From Isochrysis galbana (taxonomy: Eukaryota > Haptophyta > Isochrysidales > Isochrysidaceae), in the NCBI GenBank assembly GCA_018136815.1, contig CM030939.1, positions 2,550,808 through 2,614,807 of the forward strand: a stretch of DNA of 64,000 bases. The letters are read 5' to 3'. Of the stretch, positions 61,773 to 64,000 are shown in pieces. The notes under the pieces were generated by a model. It was not told where the DNA came from, made no database searches, and worked only from the letters and a program-made list of their open reading frames with translations. Positions within the stretch are counted from its first letter, which is position 1. Each line of letters begins with the position of its first letter. The position numbers and the translations under genes are program-made.

Positions 61773-63182
61773 ATGAGGCCCTCACAGAGCACCGGGCACG
61801 CCTTCTGGGTGCCGAGCGGCTTGCTCGCCGCACAGGCCCAACAGCCGCATGCGGTCCTCGTCACGAGACCGCAGTCCACTGGCCATTGCCATGTCATTTC
61901 AATGTTATATCCACCGATGCCTCCTTTCTTCAATCACGCCTATCATGCCGGGGCATGGCCAGGATTGTACGGGAGTGGTGGTCCATGCCCAAGTACATCC
62001 GGCCAGCATCAAGTATCACACACTACTCCACGCCCGAACGGCAAGCGACCCCGTGGTGGTAATTGCAGAGACGATGAACGAGATGCGTCACCTCCAGCAT
62101 CACCGGCGACACAAGGAACAAGAGGCGTCACCTCCATCACTCCATGTCAGCTGATCAAGCATGATGACATCGACGGGGCCATTGAAACAATTATCGCATC
62201 GGCTCGCACAACATTGGAGCGAGCGCGCTCCACGCTTGCGGACGAATGTCGTTCCATCACGGAAGCCATCGGAGCGCTCGAGCAGCGCCAACATACAGCC
62301 AATCGTCATGATCTTGTCCGCTTTGCGAGTCTTGCTCGGGACCTTCATATCCTCACCATTTCCGCGGAGAGAAGCCTTGCTTGGGCGACTGCAGCCGAAA
62401 TCACAATAGCCCTACGGAGTCGAGGTCCCGAAATCCTCGAAGAATTCAAAGAAAGGTTTGCTCACTCGAGAGCGATTTCGTACCTCTCGACGACGTCGAG
62501 CTTTGAGATCGCCACGAAGCAATTGGACTGTCGCTCTTTCGACTGTCGAAATCCTCTACAATGGACAGGAACATGGCGGACAACGCTGGGAAACTTGCAC
62601 CGGTCGCTCCTGAAGATGACGATTGTAAGTGAAATTTACAGTGAACAACATACTGAGGAAATGGCATCGTGGTACAATGCGGATCATCTGGCTCGTTTGT
62701 ATCTATGTAACTTTCCACAGTCGAGCATGGCGCGTATGCTCATGAAGATCAACTTCATCATCGTGGCCATCACATCAAACCTTTCCCTTCAAGGCACCGA
62801 CGGCCAAGTCCTAGCGCGCGAGGAAACCGATGCCATCATCTTCTTCTGCCTTGTCAACTCCCACCTAGATGAATCTGAGGCCGGCCCACGCCGCAAGGAA
62901 TTCTTCAAGTGGTTCCCAACACTCTGGACCGGGGCGTGTTCGTGGCCCGCTAGCACACGATTGCAATGGTATGATCAACACGTGCAATCGCGCATTCTTA
63001 CGCACGTCGAGAGGCATGTTCCACAAAAATATATTCGCGCCATCGCATGCCTTGCTTGGGACATCATTCGTTGCATGTATGCGAACGTCCGCCAATCCGT
63101 GGTACAGCACCGGCCACGCACTGACAAGGGCCGGAGTCACCTCATCCGCGTGCATACTGAGGCCGTGAACGTTGTCGTATGA
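61773..63182 (+). CDS. Intact ORF of unknown function, 469 residues, repeat-flanked
   Basis: The ATG at 61773 (ACATGAGG) opens a long uninterrupted frame. Residues 1-110 are Pro/Ser/Gly-rich with a basic patch (NGKRPRGGN). The rest is helical and well balanced in composition (IETIIASARTTLERARSTL, LARDLHILTISAERSLAWAT, RLYLCNFPQSSMARMLMKIN). Near the end is YIRAIACLAWDIIRCMYANV. The codon use is less G/C-biased at third positions than in neighbouring genes. It lies within repeat-rich DNA, and the LTR-like repeat begins about 55 bp after its stop (63236). A mobile-element structural (gag-like) protein or a lineage-specific gene are both possible. I recognise no motif. Confidence 0.6.
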   Translation: MRPSQSTGHAFWVPSGLLAAQAQQPHAVLVTRPQSTGHCHVISMLYPPMPPFFNHAYHAGAWPGLYGSGGPCPSTSGQHQVSHTTPRPNGKRPRGGNCRDDERDASPPASPATQGTRGVTSITPCQLIKHDDIDGAIETIIASARTTLERARSTLADECRSITEAIGALEQRQHTANRHDLVRFASLARDLHILTISAERSLAWATAAEITIALRSRGPEILEEFKERFAHSRAISYLSTTSSFEIATKQLDCRSFDCRNPLQWTGTWRTTLGNLHRSLLKMTIVSEIYSEQHTEEMASWYNADHLARLYLCNFPQSSMARMLMKINFIIVAITSNLSLQGTDGQVLAREETDAIIFFCLVNSHLDESEAGPRRKEFFKWFPTLWTGACSWPASTRLQWYDQHVQSRILTHVERHVPQKYIRAIACLAWDIIRCMYANVRQSVVQHRPRTDKGRSHLIRVHTEAVNVVV

Positions 63183-64000
63183 GCGAACGGTGGCCTCGGA
63201 TGAAGAAAACTCCATCAAATGCGATGGCCGTTGGATGAGTCAAGAAGCCCTCCTGCTCTCCCCTTTCTTTCTTCCTCTCTTCATCCCTCCTCTTTATCTC
63301 TCCCCCCCCCCCCTCCCCCCTCGCCGCCGGTGTCCCCCGCCCCCAAGCTCGTAGAGTACGCCCCCGTCACATTCATCAACAACTGGACTTTTCTAGTAGT
63401 TCCATTGCTGCCGTCTCCTCTCTCTCTGCTCTAAGTCTTTCTTCTCGTCCACTACCGTCAGAGTTTTATTGTTATGTTAGTATAACCTTAACCCTAGTAC
63501 TTCCGTAGTCCACGTGGTGGACGATGAACATGTTATAGCACATATGGCTGTATTGGGAGCCCCTGGGAGGCTTAGCAGGGCCTCCGAAAGCGAAATGGGG
63601 CCCCTCCTAGGCCTAGGTAGATCTGCTCCCAATCATAAATTCGTCAATGGTGCTTGGTTTTAGAAGCGCGGGAGAACGTTGCCACGAAAGGTTGGCGCGA
63701 GCCCGTTTCCCTCCTCTCCCCCCCCTCTCCCGCCCTTTTCCCCCACGGGTCCTCTCCGTGACCAAACAAGACCCCTCCCATTTTCACCTCTTTACCTGTT
63801 TCATAATTTCTATGCACAGCCCCCCCCCTCCCCTCCCCCTCCCCCCCCCCTTCTCCCCTTCTCTCCCCCCCCCCCCCCCCACACACACACACACCACGAA
63901 ACTCGCCTTGCGAGGCGTGACGGCATTACCCCCCCCACACACACCCTCTGCCCAATGCCCATGCCTGGCACTGCCAACAACACTACTTTGGGCACACAGA
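63183..64000. repeat. LTR-like repeat start and C-rich low-complexity end
   Basis: 63236-63490 matches 56575-56845 (CCAAGCTCGTAGAG, then ACTTTTCTAGTAGTTCC) but then leaves the repeat near CCTAGTACTTCC. 63780-63890 is C-rich with a CA dinucleotide run at about 63878-63894. No gene is supported to the window end. Confidence 0.55.

Noticed and set aside
1..64000. CRISPR array, bacterial operons or Shine-Dalgarno sites
   Set aside because: Introns, SNARE and DHHC proteins and retroelements show eukaryotic nuclear DNA; the short tandem repeats have no spacer structure.

Overview
This is nuclear DNA from a eukaryotic alga, most likely one with a red-derived secondary plastid (haptophyte or stramenopile such as a pelagophyte). 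The evidence is GC-rich DNA, short GT-AG introns (about 60-220 bp) with one apparent GC-AG intron, and long poly-C/poly-G and CT/GA tracts. A thylakoid-lumen photosystem protein carries a three-part targeting leader, and a YchJ-type protein has a signal-peptide leader. A radial-spoke-like armadillo protein implies a motile cilium. The species cannot be fixed from sequence alone.

Layout. 1-3.3 kb: decayed 3' half of a LINE. 4.4-5.9 kb (-): four-exon DHHC palmitoyltransferase. 6.8-7.8 kb: fragmentary hypothetical gene. 7.9-8.1 kb: tRNA-like SINE with target-site duplication. 8.4-9.2 kb (+): small LRR protein. 9.6-11.8 kb: Copia and LINE debris. 12.2-14.1 kb (-): MIT, CbbX-type AAA+ and two SAM domains in one protein. 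16.1-16.8 kb (-): Golgi SNARE GOSR1/GS28, divergent from an RSPH14-like armadillo protein (17.4-18.4 kb, +). 20.8-22.7 kb (+): protein with two cyclic-nucleotide-binding domains. 24.6-32.6 kb (+): giant Ala/Glu-rich helical protein built on a 41-residue repeat. 34.1-35.3 kb (-): secreted Takeout/JHBP-like protein, divergent from a hypothetical at 36.5 kb (+). 38.5-39.4 kb (-): lumenal PsbQ/Psb31-like protein. 41.1-42.5 kb (+): second LRR protein. 42.9-43.6 kb (-): SEC-C/YchJ-like protein. 44.8-48.7 kb (-): 1279-residue armadillo-type protein. 49.5 kb (+): short coiled-coil ORF. 53.0-55.8 kb (-): six-exon SAM-dependent methyltransferase. 57-64 kb: mostly repeats, plus one intact 469-codon ORF of unknown function.

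Genes are single units, often in divergent pairs; there are no operons. The intergenic DNA is largely mobile-element wreckage. It holds at least seven LINE 3' ends sharing an AATCTTCA-type tail, a tRNA-headed SINE ending in the same tail, Copia RNase H fragments, LTR fragments and several two- or three-copy repeat families. Exon boundaries were worked out by hand from reading frame, splice dinucleotides and protein-family patterns. No RNA evidence, database search or alignment was available.
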